A DNA stretch of 64,000 nucleotides from Botryosphaeria dothidea (lineage: Eukaryota; Ascomycota; Dothideomycetes; Botryosphaeriales; Botryosphaeriaceae). The translations under genes and the position numbers were made by a program. Each line of letters opens with the position of its first letter. Position 1 is the first letter of the stretch. Shown piece by piece: positions 42,848-55,467 of this stretch. The notes beneath the pieces are model-generated. The model did not search any database. It was not told the DNA's origin and was given only the letters and a program-made list of their open reading frames with translations. Location: NCBI GenBank assembly GCA_011503125.2, contig WWBZ02000016.1, forward strand, positions 2,294,001 through 2,358,000, in the 5' to 3' direction.

Positions 42848-44884
42848 ATGTCAACCCCTAAGCGCCCTTCGGACACACCCCTAACACCCACCTCTCCCCG
42901 AATCCCAGCAGGCTGGCCAACCTCAGCACACACCCTTCCACTACCACCACACCCCAAGTCCCCACCACCCACACCACCCGTCAGCGCCGGCCTCAGCAGC
43001 GGCCTCCCGCACGCACTGTCACGATTGGCGCTGGGCGGCAGCAGCATCAGAGCAGGCAGCGGCGCAGCAGGTGACCCGCCCAACACGCCCGTCACGCCGG
43101 CAGCCTGGCTCGGCGGCGGCAGGAGGAGAGCAGCGAGCCGGAGCCAGCGGCTTAGCGTCAGCAGCAGCAACAGCGCCGAAAGCAGCCCGCTTCTGCAGCA
43201 GCAACGCCTGAGCGGCCGCAGCACCCACGGCCGTCCGCGGGCTTCGACGCAGCCAACCCAGCTGGGACAAGCGTTCCAGCAACGGCCGCTGCAGCAGCGA
43301 GAGCGCCGACGCAGCAGCGCGACGAGCCCGCACAGCCCGCGCGTGACCAAGACGAGGGGCTGGAGTAGCAGTAGCAGCAGTGACGATTCCGGGAAGATCA
43401 GTCCTGGAGAGCAGCGCAGGACCAGGAGCAACCTTCCTCGACGACCGACTCCGGCGACGGTGCTGCGGTGGGAGGGTGTCGGTGCGGTGGTTATCGAGGC
43501 ACCACGCCGGGCCATCAGCGCAAAGGCGTCTGGAGGCGTGAAGCTGGTGGACGCACGGAGGCCGTCTGCTGCGGGAATTGATGCTGGCATCTTCAAAGAC
43601 GGAGAAATTAATTTTGGCCAAGGAGGAGAAGGAGATGGAGGAAGGCTGTCCGTGCCGGGCCCAGGGCTTTCAGGTAATGCGAGAGTGAGGAAGACTCTCA
43701 AGTCCAAGAGGATGGAGGCGCTGCGGATGGACGGGTCATCGCCCGTCGGGCTCATGGACTTCAAGGAGAAGGCATTGCCAACGACACCCATGAGCATGCA
43801 GCCAACGCCTAGGGAGCTGTATTATCCTGCGGATAGCTCGGCTTCAACCTCTCCATCGCCTTCCCCATCACCAGCCCGCACGCCGCCTCCCACGACTTCG
43901 TTACCTTTAAGGTTTCCTATGCCGCCGACTCATATCCCTGGGCGGCGGCCTCTGCAACCTCTTTCTGAGACACATAATCTTATCAACAGTAATATCAACA
44001 GTGACGCAATATCGGCGTACCCTTTGACACCAATAGCCACCGATCTCGGCTCATTGTCCATCATCGCTGGGCTCGGGGAAGATTCCCCTAATGCGTGGCG
44101 CTCATCCCGCTCTGGCTCTCGCCCACCGAGGGCAGGGCAGAACAGTCGGTCTCGCGCATACACCAACACGTCACGCTCGAGCAGCGTATCAACAACGAGC
44201 ATCCGCCTGCGTAGCGGGTCCGTTGTGACAGTCATCCCACCGGAGCAGACGGCGTGGCAGCGCACAGCATATGTTGCCGGTCCCATTCGGCTCAACAACT
44301 TCAGCAATCTGGCCAACAACAGCAACGCCACGCTCCCAGGCTTACCGAGTCAGCCCCGCAAGGCAAGCAGTGTGGCCTCCCTGGACGCGTTCCAGGGAGC
44401 GGTCGAGAGCCTGCCCGACAATCCTGCGACTCAGGAGCGGCGGGCTAGCGACGAGAGCGTGCTTGAGGAGTTGGTTGAGTACTTCGAAGACTTTGGCTTT
44501 ACCCCCGCCAGCGGTGAGAAGGAGTCTTTGGACTGTTTCTGGTCGGCCGATCTCGATGACGAGAACAACAATCGGAGCAGCTATGGAAGTTTTGGCACAG
44601 GCTGGATGAGCCCGCCGCCTGAGAAGCCGATGCCTGCTCTACCGGTCAACTTCCCAACCGGCCATTCCATGGTTGCCAAGAGAATGAGTGCCATGAGCGG
44701 TGGCATGGGTGCCGTCGAGGTCATCGAGATGCAGGACGTCGATAGGGAGAGCATGAAGAGAACCCCGAGCTTGCTGAGCAGGGGCAGCCGCAACAGCAGC
44801 GAAAGGAGGAGCCGGCTGGCCGGCCCGAATGGTCAAAGAACCAAGTTGAGGAGGCTGATGATGAGCGCGGGAGGGATTCTCTGA
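42848..44884 (+). CDS. Ser/Pro-rich protein of unknown function
   Basis: An intronless frame of 678 aa from ATG 42848 (MSTPKRPSDTPLTPTSPRIP). It is mostly low complexity, with Pro/Ser/Thr-rich blocks, Gln/Arg-rich stretches (43190-43330) and many TP and SP sites, typical of proline-directed phosphorylation targets. More ordered conserved-looking pieces are NARVRKTLKSKRMEALRMDG (about 278), SNAWRSS-type region, and a C-terminal acidic part (ESVLEELVEYFEDFGFTPAS) followed by a basic end (RLAGPNGQRTKLRRLMMSAG). I do not recognise the family. The acidic helix plus basic tail is the best bait for homology search. The long pyrimidine-rich leader suggests translational regulation. Confidence 0.7.
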   Translation: MSTPKRPSDTPLTPTSPRIPAGWPTSAHTLPLPPHPKSPPPTPPVSAGLSSGLPHALSRLALGGSSIRAGSGAAGDPPNTPVTPAAWLGGGRRRAASRSQRLSVSSSNSAESSPLLQQQRLSGRSTHGRPRASTQPTQLGQAFQQRPLQQRERRRSSATSPHSPRVTKTRGWSSSSSSDDSGKISPGEQRRTRSNLPRRPTPATVLRWEGVGAVVIEAPRRAISAKASGGVKLVDARRPSAAGIDAGIFKDGEINFGQGGEGDGGRLSVPGPGLSGNARVRKTLKSKRMEALRMDGSSPVGLMDFKEKALPTTPMSMQPTPRELYYPADSSASTSPSPSPSPARTPPPTTSLPLRFPMPPTHIPGRRPLQPLSETHNLINSNINSDAISAYPLTPIATDLGSLSIIAGLGEDSPNAWRSSRSGSRPPRAGQNSRSRAYTNTSRSSSVSTTSIRLRSGSVVTVIPPEQTAWQRTAYVAGPIRLNNFSNLANNSNATLPGLPSQPRKASSVASLDAFQGAVESLPDNPATQERRASDESVLEELVEYFEDFGFTPASGEKESLDCFWSADLDDENNNRSSYGSFGTGWMSPPPEKPMPALPVNFPTGHSMVAKRMSAMSGGMGAVEVIEMQDVDRESMKRTPSLLSRGSRNSSERRSRLAGPNGQRTKLRRLMMSAGGIL

Positions 44885-47862
44885 AAATGGATGTGGGTGC
44901 CACTGCAGGTTTGGGCATCTGGCATCTGGCCTTGGAGCGAGAATGATACCATTGGTCGGATATACTTTTGTAATTCAGCAAATCAAAGAGAAGCTCCCTC
45001 TATTGGGACTGGACTATCACCACGTACGTACCGACGAAGTGAAGGATGCCCTGCGTTGTGTTCGGTGCTGGCCGCTTGACCGAGAACGCCCACGCCGATG
45101 ATTCGCACGATTCTGGTCACGGGCTCCGCGATGACTCCGCGATACGTCCTCGAGGACAAAGTATGCCCAACGACGTCTGTCGGTGGGGCTCGGCCACTAG
45201 TATTCCTGCCCGTGACTGCTGGGAGTTTTCGGGTCGGACCACCACCACTTACACCGCTCAGAAATAATGGACTTGCATTTACAGCGGCCGTACCGGGCAT
45301 CGTCGATGTTCAGCACTTTGTCCGGTAGGTTCTCCGGCAAGAGTGTGGGACGAACGTAACGTCGACGTAGAGAGTTGCGGGACGTCGAAGTTTTTCTCCG
45401 CTGTCCCTGCGGTTATCGCGGAGGTGCGTCCGCCAGACGTGATTTGGTGGGCCATTGATCAGCCACTGTGCTGAGACGCATGCTTCCAAGAAGTGGCGAC
45501 CCTGAAGAAAGCCACTGAGGGCTTTCTGCAGGTATCTCTCAATCGGTACCCGAAGCTGTGGGTTCACCCCACGCATTACCCGCCGCGCGGTGGCGGTTGG
45601 AGCAGCTCCTCCATTGTTTATGCTGAGATGTCACAGTGACCGCCACTATGATGGCAGCAACACGGTCGTCACCACCCGGGTGAGCGCGTTACACGACAGT
45701 TTTTCGTTGTTTTCCCTGGAACTTGAAACCTGGGCGGCCCGAGCCGTGCGTCCGAGATACTGCTTTTGGCAGGCAACGAGAATTTCCACAGCGGGTCTGC
45801 AGCGCGCCTGATTGCTGAACGGCGTAATGCAGGTCCAGACTGTCTGATCACAATTACTCTGACGACGCGGAGTATTGTCCGAGTGGCGATGGGGGCAAGT
45901 GTCTGGAGAAGGCATCCTCAGACTCGGGAGAGGCCAAAGTCCGCAATTCAAGTTTTGGGCCCTGCTCGGATAGCGCACTCAGTGCGAAGATCGTCCTTGA
46001 CTCCCGGAACTACAGATCCGGAAGGAGCCCTCGGGTTGTTCCTGGGAGAAAGGAGAGCAAGAGACGCAAGCGGTGTCTCAACACGGGCGCGGGTTGCATG
46101 AAAAGTAATGCCATACTTTACCGCCATGACGGTTCCAGACGTCCCTGGCAAGCCGGCAACGGTGAGGTTGGACGGCAGCTGTGGAAGAAGCAATCTTGTG
46201 TGACGGACACACCTCCGCGGCACTCGAGAGGGCCATGGGCACAGAGCGACTCATGGGGAAATGATGAGATACCGGCTCTGCACCAGAACACTAACCTCAA
46301 GTTGATGAAGTGGGTAAGCTTCTAGATCCCAAAGAAGGAATTCCTCCAGGCCCAGACAGTATTGAGTTTGGCAGATATGACGATAATCCTTCGGCGTGCG
46401 CCGCCAGGGTGGAAGCTACTCGTAACCGCACGTCCTTTTGCGGCTCCCTGGTGATTAGCGAAATGCGGGCTCTCAGATTGAGTGGACGAGGTGCTGCTAT
46501 TCTGGTCCTGTGGACGAGGCCGCGGACCCTCATGGGGAGGGAGCTTCACCGCAGGAAGCTGGTTGTGACAGCGGCGGCGGCGCACGAGTAGCAACCTCGC
46601 CTATGAGGTCATTTCTGCGGTGCGCTGGCGGTGACAGTCAGTGCGGCCGGCGGTTCTCTCAGTCTCGCATGTTGTCCTCAGGCTCCACCAGCTGCAACGT
46701 CTCCCAGGCACGTGAGAGGCTTGGAGGATGCTATAAGCGCCACCAATCAACCATGGCGGTGAGCTAGTCCTGAGACAAGACAGCGCACTTCCAGACAAAG
46801 CCGAAGTTTCAACGGCCTTTGCGGCTCTAATTTCGGTCAATATTGTGCCAATTACAGGAGGCCGACGAGGGATGGAGGCAGTAATTGCGCCGATCCGATC
46901 ATACCATTCAAGGTTTGGCTCAGCAAGACACAGGCAGGAGCCTTGGCGGCGCGACCCCGTGGAGAAGGGCGGCGCTGCTGGAGAAGAAGCGCAGCGCAGT
47001 CGGGCGGGCAGAGGGATCAGCTGCGGCGCACGCGGCCGGTGAGCCGCGTTTTGACGTCTGCGTGCCGGTGGATGCAGCAGAGGCCGCGGCGAGCACCGGT
47101 GAAGGGCGTTCTGGGCGTACAAACGGACGCGGAAGCACAGCGGCGCGCCGGTGGTGGTGGTGCAGGCACGGCTGCGGTTCGTGGGCGCTGGCACAGCACC
47201 AACAACGGGCGCGCAAGAAGCAGCGTCGATTGGCGCTTGGAGCGATGCGAGGGAACCCAGCGCGGCGGGTCGCATCTTCTTCGCATCGAGGGTCGTGGGG
47301 AAGGATGGCCGGCATCATCGAGCTGCCGTAAGCGTCGCGACAAGTGAGGCAGCCAATCAGCAGCCGCCGCGGCGCAGCACCATTGGCCGGCGGTGCCACG
47401 CACGCACCTGCGCGCACGCGGCCGGCTCTCGAAACAGCGTGGGCGATCAGCAAGTCTCGTATTTGGCTGCCGGGAAGTGAGCCGGGGCTTTCCCTGCGGT
47501 GGTGGTGGTGACAAGTGACGCAGGCCCGTCTCGCAGCGTCCGTGCCAGCGCATCCCGCGCGCCCAGCGACAATCAAAAGCCAACCCGCCCTCGCGCCTCG
47601 GAGCTCCCTTTGCTTCCAACCAACACCAACCAGAACCGCTCGCCCTGACTTCCGCGAGCAGCACACCTACTTAGCCGCAATAATTGCAGTCTCGTATTGT
47701 ATGCTCCTCTCCCCGTGCCACGCTGCTGCAAGTCTGTGTGTTTGCTTCGACATGCTCGAGCCCGTGCTGATCGCCTGCCAGCAGCCTCAAGCAGCCTGCA
47801 CCCCGTCCATCCCAATATCTCCGCCCGCCAGCTGCCTTAACACCGACTCGACACCACCTTCA
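44885..47862. other. Intergenic region and long leader of the next gene
   Basis: About 3 kb. The part after 46600 is very GC-rich and full of overlapping Arg/Ala-rich frames on both strands (46601-47275, 46920-47666, 46885-47331), which I take as non-coding. Upstream ATGs in the leader of the 47863 gene are likely. No domain or RNA gene was recognised. Confidence 0.45.
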
Positions 47863-50079
47863 ATGGCCACCGCTACCACCCTCCAGCCCACTGATCCGTT
47901 CTTCCAGATCTTCCAGCGTGAGAGGCAGTCCATCTGGGAGCGGAATCAGCACCTGTCCGACTTCGACCGCGAGGCTCTCTGGACTCGGCGCAAGGCTGAG
48001 CTGGCCTCCTTCATCACCCAAGACGCGACCCAGCATGTGCAGGCCGCACATACGCCGAGGTCCCTGTCCAACGTCCCCACTGTACGCCGGCCCGCTCCTT
48101 TTGGTCGCGATCTCTCCCTCTGACATGTGCAGGACCTTAACATTCCCGCGCCTATGAACCGCAGCGAGAGCAGCTCGATACATTCTGCTCCCGCCGGCGT
48201 GTCCATGTCGCATTCCTTCTCCGGCGCCTCGCCCGTCGACTTCCCCAACCACCTACCCTCGAGCGGCTTCGCTTCGCAGCACCGGCCCGAGCTCTTCCCT
48301 AGCAACACCGATCCCGCCGGCGGCGCCTACACCCTGAGCTCCAAATCCGGCCTCGCCAGGAGTAAATCCGTGCACCAGCCTATGCCTCGTCTTGACGAGG
48401 TCAACGTCTACGAGGATCCCTCCGAGTACATTGCAACCTTCGACGGCCACCCTTCCAGCCTCCCCGCCAAGTTCGACACCACCTCCTTCTCCCACGACAC
48501 CGCCATGCAGCGCTCCTGGAGTAATATGGACGGCTCAATATCCCCGAGCACGTCCGTTGGTGAGCTGACTGCAGGTTCCACTCTGGCGAGCGACAGCATG
48601 AGCCGGCAAAGTTCGTCCAGCGCGACCTTTGCCCACCAGTTCGACATGATGCGAGTCCAGTCGCAGTTTTCCAATGCTTCCGATTCTGTTTTTCCTACTC
48701 ATGATTTTTTTGCTGCCTCACCATCCGTGACCAAGCCCTCCGGCTTGCCATCGGATGGTGACTTTTCTCTTTTTCCTTCTGTTTCTGGCGCTGATGCTTC
48801 CGTCTCATCAACGCATTTTCCTATTTCGTCTTCTCCTTTTGTTCCTTCTCCCGCTGTTGCCAGCAATTCTGCTGCACTTTCAAATCATCACTTCTCGCCC
48901 TCTGCCGGCGCGGGCACTATGATGCGCTCGACCTCGATCGAGAGCAACGACTCGGCCAATTCCCACTCCCGCTCAAAACGACGCCATATCGAGCAGCTGG
49001 CTTCGGGAACAAGACCTATCGCCCCCAAAGCCTCCGAAAGCGCTTTCGCAACCTCGGCGCAAATGGAGCGTGCTCCTTCGGCGGCACAGTCCGCCTCGCT
49101 CATACGTGTGCCTACTTCTGATGGCACCGGTACCAAGTCCGTTGCTGCCATCAGCAAAGCTCCGTATGTTCGCCCTGTGCACCCTAAGATCATGTGCCAA
49201 AAGTGCAATGAGCATCCTGAGGGTTTCCGTGGTGAGCACGAGCTCCGCCGTCATACTGAACGTGTTCACGCTGCCATTCGCAAAGTTTGGGTCACCGTTG
49301 ATGCTTCTGCCAACAAGCAATTCCTTGCTCACTGCAAGGCTTGCCGTAACGGCAAGAAGTACGGCGCCTACTACAATGCCGCAGCTCACTTGAGACGCGC
49401 TCACTTCAATCCCAGAAAGCGCGGTCGCAAGGCTAAGGGTGATGAGCGGAGAGGCGGCAAGGGCGGTGGCGACCACCCCCCTATGGACGTCTTGAAGCAA
49501 TACTGGATGAAGGAGGTTGAGGAGTTCGTCCCCGAGAACGTGGCTAGTAACGAGAATCTGAGCGCCGATGCCGACGGCGAGGAGGAGGAGCCGGTGAAGC
49601 GTGCCAGGGAGTACGGTGTTAGTAGTGACGGTATCCCCACCGCAGTGTTGGAGGGCAACAACCCTGCCAACATTGTCCCGTCAAATGCACCTATGGGCGA
49701 CGTGAGCGCCACTGCCTCAAATCCCATCTCTCCAGTCAACGCCACTCCTGAGCTGACGAATAATCTCTCTGCTCCGCCGATGACCACCTTCGAGTCTCAG
49801 GGTCTCACCTTCGACCCTAACACTCCGTTCAACGCAGCACCTCACTTGCAGTCGAACGATTTCTCAATCCTCGACCAATATGCGCCTACCATGTCGACGG
49901 GTAACACTCTCTCCCCGACGCAATTCCAGCTCGAGATGGGAGATCCGTCGACGATGGCGCAACACTCGCAGCAGATCCCGCAGCAGCAGCAGCAGCAGCA
50001 GATGATGACGCAGACTTATGATGTCAATGTCATCCCTGCTACTGCTGCTGGAGATTTCGGCGGATACTTCCATGCTTAA
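47863..50079 (+). CDS. Probable zinc-binding transcription factor (DUF7896/C2H2-like)
   Basis: Exon 1 is 47863-48081, the 51-nt intron is 48082-48132 (GTACGC...CTGAC...GCAG) and exon 2 is 48133-50079, giving 721 aa. The N-terminus (FFQIFQRERQSIWERNQHLS) and a long Ser-rich region precede a Cys/His core: IMCQKCNEHPEGFRGEHELR-RHTERVH, a C2H2-like finger. Then comes a second half, HCKACRNGKKYGAYYNAAAH-LRRAHF, with a basic RKRGRKAKGDERRGGKG stretch that fits nuclear localisation or DNA contact. The C-terminus is Pro/Asn-rich and ends with a Gln run (QQIPQQQQQQQMM). I infer a nuclear regulator; the target genes are unknown. A T-rich 3' UTR follows. Confidence 0.85.
49981..50001. repeat. CAG microsatellite coding Gln run
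   Basis: Seven perfect CAG triplets near the 3' end of the zinc-binding factor gene. They could vary in length between strains. Confidence 0.85.
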
Positions 50080-52554
50080 ACTGCTGTGCAGGGCCTTTTG
50101 TGTGCTGCATAGTTTTTTTCTTTTCTTTTTTTTTTCCTTTTATTTCCTTCTGGTTGATTTTTTTTTCCTTTTTTGATTTCTTTCTAGGCTGCGCGAGTGG
50201 GTTGAGCCGGGTGTTGACTAGCTACCCAGTGCTCGCCTGCTCGATCATGCTGTGCTAAGTACATATCTTTCTTCTTTTTCTACAGACTTTTCGCCTTTTT
50301 TCTTCTTTCGCTTCACCATTTTTCAGGCGATCAGTATGGGCTTTCACGCGGAGTAAATAAGAGAAAGACCGGATATGGCGTTCTTTGGTTGGCTTGGGGT
50401 CATACGTTTTCTTCTCTGCAAATCACCTTCAGCTCGGTGTTGGGACCATCAGCTAGCAAGCGTATTTGGCAGCAGGCGGCGGCGTTTTCTGGCTTGTTTT
50501 TTCCTTCTCTTTCGAAACAGCGTTCTCAGGCCAGTGATTCCAGTGCGGAGTGGCCTTGATACTTTGCTTGTTTTATCGGCGCTGTCTCGATCACGATGTT
50601 ACGAACGGATTGTCTCTGTACTCGGCGTGCAAGCTGAAGTGTACGTATTAGGTGGCTATCATCTTCCTGTACTTGTCTCGAGTCAGTGTTGGAGATAATG
50701 CACATGAACTTCCGATCATTTCAAATTGTGTCTGACTGATGATGCTCGTGAGCGAGAGGTCTATGTGATTGCCATTGGACATTCGGTTGCGAACAAAGTC
50801 CATGTCCGGGCCGATGCGGCTGTGCAGCGTGGCAGATGGTGATGTGCGACGACGGCTTCTCTCACTTGCTGTACCTCGCAGAAAAGCACTGTCAGCCCTG
50901 GGGTTCCCCTGGGGGCCTGACACGCGTCTTTTCTACCCGTTCCTTCCTCGGTGCTACTTGCCGTTTTTTCTCAAACAGCCCGTCTCTACAACGGACGCAC
51001 ACGGAGCCATGACAACACGACATATTCGGCGAGCAAGGAGATTTTTCTGGAGGCCTCACAATCCTCCTGTCCATCTCCGTCGTATCGGCTGTTCTGGAAC
51101 GCATGGTGGGGGCCAGCAACCGTCATTTCATCTCGTGCTCGAGCCTCGGCAAGCAGCGCTTTTATCCTTTTTCGACAGCTCGCTCTCCACTTTCACCCGT
51201 TGCTCGTGGTGAACATCAACTGATTCTCTCAGCCTCGGTTTTCATGCCGCCATCATCGTCTTGTTGTTTCTATTTTTCTCTCGGCGGCAGAAGATCGGGA
51301 GTGACGCCCGACCGTTGGCCGGGTTTGACACTAGCTCCATCTCTCTCTTCGTTGTCAAGTGTGATGGCGCTTTTTGTCTTCGCCCCACACCGTCAAGACC
51401 GTTATTTTGGGGGGTTTTTTTTTTCTAACTCGGCACTCGGACAAGGCGCCTTCATCAGTCAATTGTGCAGGGCTTTTTCAGGGCTTTAAGCATAAAACAG
51501 GTTCTCAATGAAACCAGACAGGAATGCAGCCTTTGCAGGGCTGGTCGATTAGCGAAATGAGGGACGAAAGTAAAGCACGCGATCAAAAAAAAGTTTGTCT
51601 CTCTTTCTCTTCGGCCCTCTCAAAGCGGTTGCGCAACGAGGAAAACAAGGGCTAAGTGACCGGTGAACCTTCGCGCGGAAGCCGGCAACGCAGCGGAAGA
51701 GCGGGCAGATCGGAAGCGCCCGTCGGAATTGGTGCTGAAAGAGGCAATGCGGTTGGGTGCGGAGAGCGCTTTGTAAGAGCGGGAGAGGGGGAAGTTAAAT
51801 TAGCAGGACGGGGGCTCTGACGTCAGATTCGAGGAATACACCTCTCGGCCGCAAACTCTCTTCTTCCCTCGACGACCGGAATGCGGACGCGGCATTGAAG
51901 GGGCAATGGGGTGATGGGTGGTGTCAAAGAATGGGAAGAAAAAAGGGCTCGCTCCGCGTACGGGAATCCATGCTGCAGCACGTGGTGACGGGATCCACAC
52001 CGGTTTGAAGATCCCATCGGCAATTTTTCTTGTCTTCATCTCTGCGCTCTTTGGTTGGACCTTCTTCGGCAGGGATTAAGTTTCTTCTGGCTCTGCGGGT
52101 TGAGCGAGTCAGAAGATTGGTATGAGGAGTATTGGATGCTCCATAGGCACCGCGCTGTTTTTTTCCAATTCTCTCGGTCTTCAAGAAGAATGGGGAAACT
52201 CTTAGTGGCGGGATAGCTTCCGTCCAATCGTTGCGGGGGAGGGTGCCGTTGAGGATATATAGCAAGGCATGGTAGTTGTTATTGCTTGCTCCATTCACCT
52301 GCCACCCCCAGCATAGCCGTTGAGACGCACCCGACGTTGCTTTTTCTTCCTTCATTCCCTACCACGCATTGCTGACTGCGCCCCTTCGCACGCACCCCTT
52401 TCCCAAATACACTCCTTCTAAAGCCCAACTTTGTTACCATTTTGGCTTTCTGCGATATCATGCAAACGCTGTTCTCCAAGCCCGTCGGCGATAAATCATC
52501 TCCTTCATCATCGAGACAACGCCGCGTCGACACCACCTCCACAAAGACGCGAGC
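50080..52554. other. T-rich 3' region and intergenic DNA
   Basis: Starts with strongly T-rich sequence (50107-50173 and 50265-50310), the probable 3' UTR and terminator of the preceding gene. The remainder carries short frames such as 51103-51489 without domains. The last 200 nt form the leader of the next F-box-like gene. Confidence 0.45.
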
Positions 52555-53919
52555 ATGGTGGACCCACCCGTGTCTCAACACCGGTGCAGCGGCCACTGCG
52601 ATTACGACCCGGACAGCGTAAGCAGCAGCCCTTTCTCCGCACCTACCCCTTCCCACAGGGAGAAAAAGAAACAACGGCATCCAGCTCACACAAAGAAATA
52701 GTTCGCCAACCACGACATCCCAACCCTCCACCGCATCGCCGACCTATACCTCGGCGACGTCCGGCTGCTCGTCTCGCACGTCATCGACCTCTCCTCGCGC
52801 GCCGCCCAGCTCGACCCGGCTCACCGCGGCGTGCGAGCCATGTGCGCGGCCGCGCGCCAGATCGCCGCGATCACCGCCGAGCGGCAGCTGAAGCTGGGCG
52901 AGCTGCTCGACGAGGTCGTCCGCCGCAAGGCGCCGGCCTCGGCCACTCCACCACCGCGGCTACCGCCAATCGCAACCTCGAGCGCGCCGCTGCTCGATCT
53001 ACCATTGACCGCGGACGAGCCGCCAGCCCCGCTGCCATCGTCCTTCCCCCTCCTCGCCCTCCCCGGCGAGATCAGGAACCTCGTCTACGCCTTCTGCCTC
53101 ACTCCGACCTCCGGATCTCCTGTCATCCGCCCTTACTCCGACAGGCGGCGTTCGGCTGCAGGCGGAATCACCCCGGCCCTCCTCGCCACCAGCCGCCAGG
53201 TCCACGCCGAGGCCACGCCCATCCTGTACGGCGCCAACACGCTCGAGCTCGACATCTTCAAGGTCCCGCGCTTCATGTTCCAGATCGCCGGCTCCAGCCG
53301 CTGGCTGCGGCAGGTGCGGGTGACCGGGCTCGCGGAGCTGAAGGTGCTGGGCGCAGGCCGGGCGGTGGAGGCGGATGAGGTGGACGGGTGCAGCAGGGAA
53401 AGAAGGCGGAGCGGTGGTGGCGGGGCGCTGAGGAGGATCGTGTCGGCGAGGAGCATCAGGGCGAGGAGGGAGCGGAGCCAGGGTCGGTGGGGCGAGGGTG
53501 ATGGGCAGCAGGAAGAGGGTGAGTGGGAGGACGGAGGGCAGGGGTGGGAGGTCTCGAGCCAGAGGGAGCCGCTGAGGCTACAGCTGTATCTACTGCACCG
53601 GGCCACGAACCTGCAGAGGCTCGAGGTGGTTTGGTGCGGTGGGGAGGCGGGTGCGCTGACGCCGGGTTCACCGACGCCGCCTGGCAATGCTGAGGCGGCA
53701 GCGAGGGACGTGCTTGGGCTGCTGTATCCCTGGCTGGCAGCCGTGGCGGCGGCGAAGGGTGAGAAGAAGGCGGCGGCCAGGATCGTGAGGCCTTTCACGC
53801 ACTGTGACGACCATGGAGGTGGAGTTGACAGGGTTTTGTTTCGGAAGAAACTGGGAATGCTGCTGGAGAAGGGGTTGCAGCTGGAGAATGAGGCGGAGGA
53901 GGATATGATTGTGGACTAG
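52555..53919 (+). CDS. F-box-like (LPxEIRxxIY) protein
   Basis: Exon 1 is 52555-52617 (MVDPPVSQHRCSGHCDYDPD), the 84-nt intron is 52618-52701 and exon 2 is 52702-53919, joined in phase 0, giving 426 aa. An earlier ATG at 52460 is out of phase with exon 2 and would be an upstream ORF. The N-terminal part is helical (IPTLHRIADLYLGDVRLLVS, IAAITAERQLKLGELLDEVV). The family motif is FPLLALPGEIRNLVYAFCL, followed by ITPALLATSRQVHAEATPIL and YGANTLELD. The second half is rich in Arg, Gly and Glu. The function is unknown; proteins of this style are abundant in Dothideomycetes and may serve as ubiquitin-ligase adaptors. GC content is clearly higher than in the F-box-like gene at 56614. Confidence 0.78.
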
Positions 53920-55467
53920 GGCAGTCAGAAACGGGGGAACTTGTGGGGCTTCTACCAGGGAAGATGAGGAGGCGAAGACTAGCCTTACTCCTCCCCTACC
54001 TTTACTTACGAATTACGACCTTCAACGCCGCGAGATGACTCGTTTGGCGTATAGCAATGGCATGCTTTGAATAGAGTTCTGGAGCACGAGCCTGTTTAAG
54101 GTAGCAAGTGCTACACAGAGTTGGTCTTGGGTGCCCGAAGAGAAAGCATTGTGCAGAATCAGGCAATTGATCGACGGCGGCATGTATACCCTGTGCCTGC
54201 TGGAGTTTTAGAGTCAGCGGTTTTACCTCTTGCGATTCCGCACCTTGGCTTCGGCAGTTCTCGAAGGACTGGCTCGATTGAGGAACGAGAAGTTACAGCA
54301 TATGCGTCTCAGAGTTGTACATGCCAATATTGCATTGATGGTGACATCATACCTGCTCTGGCAGCAGGAAAGCGGCATCTTCCGTGGATGGAACGGAGGT
54401 GCGATTGAGCGCAAGCAGGCGCAGTCCCGATGGCGTCCCCCGTAATTCTCGGCGGATGTAGGTGCAGACATCGTAAACGCGGTGTTGTTCACGGATTGAT
54501 TGCAAGTGCAGACGCTGTCACGTCAGAGATCGGCAAAGCAACGAGAAAAGCAAAGGCGTTGTGCGAACCGGCTCAACGTGTGAGGCGCGGTTGACGAGCA
54601 GCTGCGGTGCAAGGCTGCAGGTGTGGGGGCGTTCGGAATGGAGCCGAGGGAGGTCTAGAGCGGGCGAAGAAGATCATTGTCCTCGCCTGGGAAGCGGGCG
54701 ATGGGATCGTCACGGGCTGGCGTGGTGGATGGGAGGCGCTCGGGAAGTCGGTGCGGTGCGACGCTGGAGTCGCGGGCGGGAATCGGGGATTTTGCCAGCC
54801 AAAGAGAGGGATGTGCCTGAACAGGGACCAGATTAGGCGGGTGTGGCTCCCTCCTTTTCCTGGCGCTCGGGGTGTGCGACGTGTCGTCCGAACAGCGGCG
54901 GAGGGCGTTGTTGCTTTTTCTCTCCCTCTGACGTCATGCGCAACTCGCCATCTCCTGTCGGCTGCCTCCCGAAACCTCCGCTGCACAACCCCCCTTGATT
55001 TTTCCTATGTTATTCCGACTTTCTCTGCTCTTCCACCGTATCTGCAAGCCCTCCGTCACCAATTCCTCGAGACCTCTGCAGGAAGGCCTGTGCATCTCAC
55101 CTGCAGTGTCTGGAGAGCTTTGCGAGAGGCCAATTTTTCCGTCACGTCTCGCGCAACTACAACAGAAGATAGACAGTGAGCTCTTCGGAGTCTCTCACAA
55201 GAATGTAGAGTGAGATGGGAAGTTAGATACAATAGCTCTCCAATGAAACGTCTTCGGCTATTCGCCCACCCAACAATACCACATTCCCTATTGTTCCTGC
55301 TGTATTGTGTGTGTTAGCGTGGATACAACGTATTTCAAGCCACCGGCCGACACTTTACTTGAGTTTTTCTCAACACCAACTCAGAATCTCGTCGACAGGA
55401 GCAGCAGAAGATTCCTCGCTCTCGCAGCCAATCGTCGAATCCAACCTGTTGAGTCCTCTGGCTCCAC
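53920..55467. other. Intergenic, no gene recognised
   Basis: GC-rich in the middle (54560-54900), with short frames on both strands lacking domains. Sequence from about 55300 may include a degraded 5' part of the following F-box-like fragment, since the reading frame there is interrupted by stops. Confidence 0.4.

Noticed and set aside
46601..47666. Several long Arg/Ala-rich frames on both strands
   Set aside because: The GC-rich DNA is open in many frames at once. There is no domain, splice logic or codon preference, so it is treated as the leader or promoter of the 47863 gene.
52460..52620. ATG at 52460 as the start of the F-box-like gene
   Set aside because: It reaches the donor at 52618 in phase 2, which breaks the frame of exon 2. 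The ATG at 52555 joins in phase 0.
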